DNA from: Candidatus Brocadia sapporoensis
GTDB lineage: Bacteria > Planctomycetota > Brocadiia > Brocadiales > Brocadiaceae
Reading direction: 5' to 3'
Length of the DNA: 64,000 bases
NCBI RefSeq assembly: GCF_001753675.2
Contig: NZ_MJUW02000018.1
Location: 1 to 64,000 of the forward strand
The translations under genes were made by a program, and so were the position numbers. Below, one piece after another: positions 62,454 through 64,000 of the stretch. Position 1 is the first letter of the stretch; every line of letters begins with the position of its first letter. Under the pieces are notes generated by a model that did not search any database, was not told the origin of the DNA, and saw only the letters and a program-made list of their open reading frames with translations.

Positions 62454-64000
62454 ATGAGAAATTTTTTGTTAAATCTTTTTGAACGACTGGAAACAAGTAT
62501 TTATAAGTTTAATGGGAATGGGAATGGGAATGGAAAGCATCCTGTTCCTGAATTATCGAAAGATAATTTACTGTTTGAAAGTTTGCCGATACAAACAGGT
62601 TTCCATGCTTTATCAGCGGTAAAAAATCCTTTGGAGATCGGAATACACAGATCACAGCAATATCTTCTTAAGAGCCAAAACCCGCTTGATGGGCATTGGG
62701 TGGGAATTTTAGAAGCAGACACAACCATAACTGCAGAATATATCATGGTTATGCATTTTCTTGGGAAAATAGATCACAAGAAACAGAAAATGGCTGCGAA
62801 TCTCCTCCGTGATCATCAGCTTTCTGACGGTGGCTGGAATATCTATTACGGAGGGCCCAGTGAAATTAGCGCTTCGGTGAAGGCTTATTTTGCTTTGAAA
62901 TTGGCAGGATATACTGCGGACGAACCTTTCATGCAGAGGGCAAGGAAATGCATCCTCGAGAAGGGGGGCATTATGAAGGCTAATTGCTTCACGAAGATTT
63001 ATCTTGCTATGTTTGGGCAGGTTGACTGGCAGGCAGTGCCAGCCGTTCCTGCGGAAATGATTCTGTTTCCGCCTGGATTTTTCTTTAGCATCTATGAGAT
63101 GTCTTACTGGTCAAGATGTATCGTGGTACCTCTTTCTATTGCGATAGCAAAAAAACCTCATATTCCTGTTGGGGACGATCTGCTGAAAGAGATCTACTTG
63201 ATACCGCGTGAAAAAGTTGTTTATCGTATCAAACGCGATCAACCAAGTTTAAGCTGGCGTAATTTCTTTATTGATGCCGATAGTATTTTCAGGCGCTACG
63301 AACGGCAGCCCATTCAATGTATTCGGAGAATTGCCCTTCGCAAGGCAGAAAAATGGATGCTGGATCATTTGGAGAAATCTGGCGGACTTGGTGCCATTTG
63401 GCCTGCAATTGTTAATTCGATTTTTGCTATGAAGTGCCTTGGCTATCCGGATGATCATCCGGCATTGGTAAAACAGATTCAAGAGATGGAAAATCTGATT
63501 GTCTACGATGGAGACCGTCTCTATTTACAACCATGCGTATCACCGGTATGGGATACCGCATGGGCAGTCATAGCACTTCACGAGTCTGGGATATCCAGTG
63601 CCGATCCTGTATTACAAAGGGCTGGGCAGTGGCTTCTCAGCAAGGAAATAAGGAATTTTGGCGATTGGTCTTTAAAATGCAAGGTAGATGAGCCAAGCGG
63701 CTGGTACTTTCAATATGCAAATGAGTTTTATCCCGACACGGATGATAGTGCTGCTGTGCTTATGGCGTTGCAACGGATATCACTGCCGGAGACAGCTCAT
63801 AAGGAGGCTGCTTTTTTACGGGGGATACGATGGCTCCTGGCTATGCAATGTGATGACGGAGGATGGGGCGCTTTCGATCGTAATAACAACAAAACTATTT
63901 TAAATCATATTCCTTTTGCAGACTTTAATGCCCTATTAGATCCCAGCACGAGTGATGTTACTGCCAGATGTCTCGACTTTTTGGGCCGTACCGGGTTTGG
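62454..64000 (+). CDS. shc: Squalene-hopene cyclase (3' end beyond window)
   Basis: First 515 codons of a terpene cyclase of usual length about 630-720; the frame is open to the window edge. QW-type repeats appear as SQNPLDGHWVG, QLSDGGWNIYYGG, NFGDWSLK and QCDDGGWGAFDRNN. The catalytic acid motif is DTDDSAAV (DxDD class II cyclase). It converts squalene to hopene at the membrane, giving hopanoids. The N-terminus has a (GN)4-like run from four AATGGG units at 62511-62534, and GGGGGA 11 bases upstream as ribosome site. Confidence 0.95.
   Translation, partial: MRNFLLNLFERLETSIYKFNGNGNGNGKHPVPELSKDNLLFESLPIQTGFHALSAVKNPLEIGIHRSQQYLLKSQNPLDGHWVGILEADTTITAEYIMVMHFLGKIDHKKQKMAANLLRDHQLSDGGWNIYYGGPSEISASVKAYFALKLAGYTADEPFMQRARKCILEKGGIMKANCFTKIYLAMFGQVDWQAVPAVPAEMILFPPGFFFSIYEMSYWSRCIVVPLSIAIAKKPHIPVGDDLLKEIYLIPREKVVYRIKRDQPSLSWRNFFIDADSIFRRYERQPIQCIRRIALRKAEKWMLDHLEKSGGLGAIWPAIVNSIFAMKCLGYPDDHPALVKQIQEMENLIVYDGDRLYLQPCVSPVWDTAWAVIALHESGISSADPVLQRAGQWLLSKEIRNFGDWSLKCKVDEPSGWYFQYANEFYPDTDDSAAVLMALQRISLPETAHKEAAFLRGIRWLLAMQCDDGGWGAFDRNNNKTILNHIPFADFNALLDPSTSDVTARCLDFLGRTGF

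Overview
The window reads as a chromosome segment of a Gram-negative, autotrophic or acetyl-CoA-pathway bacterium, most like an anammox planctomycete (order Brocadiales: Brocadia, Kuenenia or Jettenia type). The reasons are a bacterial-type CO dehydrogenase/acetyl-CoA synthase (CODH/ACS) operon, formate-THF ligase and a split MetV/MetF methylene-THF reductase next to genes for lipopolysaccharide (waaA, lptB, an MsbA-like exporter), murein export (murJ), an outer-membrane beta-barrel and a squalene-hopene cyclase. No hydrazine or nitrite genes lie in the window, so the assignment is inference.

Layout. 0.1-5 kb: sugar-nucleotide genes (phosphohexomutase, UDP-glucuronate decarboxylase), a flavoprotein and nadB. 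5-7 kb: an accessory patch with a GC-rich double-GNAT gene, small orphan ORFs and an integron attC-like site. 7.3-15 kb: yjbQ, a 710-aa GltD/ferredoxin/MvhD fusion, metV, a decayed toxin-antitoxin pair, metF, and a glucoamylase fused to a ferredoxin. 15.5-17 kb: murJ. 17.1-26.3 kb: a defence-like operon on the minus strand (PLD-helicase, AlbA_2 ATPase-like protein, Eco57I-type methylase). The methylase gene is broken by a one-base homopolymer frameshift and contains a REP-associated tyrosine transposase (RAYT) in frame, plus several in-frame palindromes. 26.4-33.3 kb: a housekeeping operon ROK kinase-lepA-lepB-lptB-ABC exporter (minus strand). 33.9-38.4 kb: porGD fusion, a CAT-anticodon tRNA, a TMTC-like TPR membrane protein and a porin. 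39-49.2 kb: fhs, secA, waaA, metK, ahcY and a DUF1015 gene. 49.6-61.7 kb: the CODH/ACS operon cooC-acsA-acsB-clpP-acsC-RACo-cooC-acsD-acsE. 62.4-64 kb: squalene-hopene cyclase, cut by the window edge.

How the genes work together. fhs (formate to formyl-THF), metV/metF with the adjacent flavin/iron-sulfur fusion (methylene-THF to methyl-THF), acsE (methyl transfer to the corrinoid protein), acsC/acsD (corrinoid protein), RACo (its reductive activator), acsA (CO2/CO) and acsB (acetyl-CoA assembly) make most of a Wood-Ljungdahl pathway. porGD would draw acetyl-CoA towards pyruvate. Formate dehydrogenase and FolD/cyclohydrolase are not in the window. metK and ahcY form the SAM/SAH cycle.

The most unusual signal is in the defence operon and the spaces around it: GTAG-headed REP palindromes, a RAYT nested inside another enzyme's reading frame, and a roughly 100-160 bp dispersed repeat family with three copies. 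The second is the set of odd domain fusions around metV/metF.
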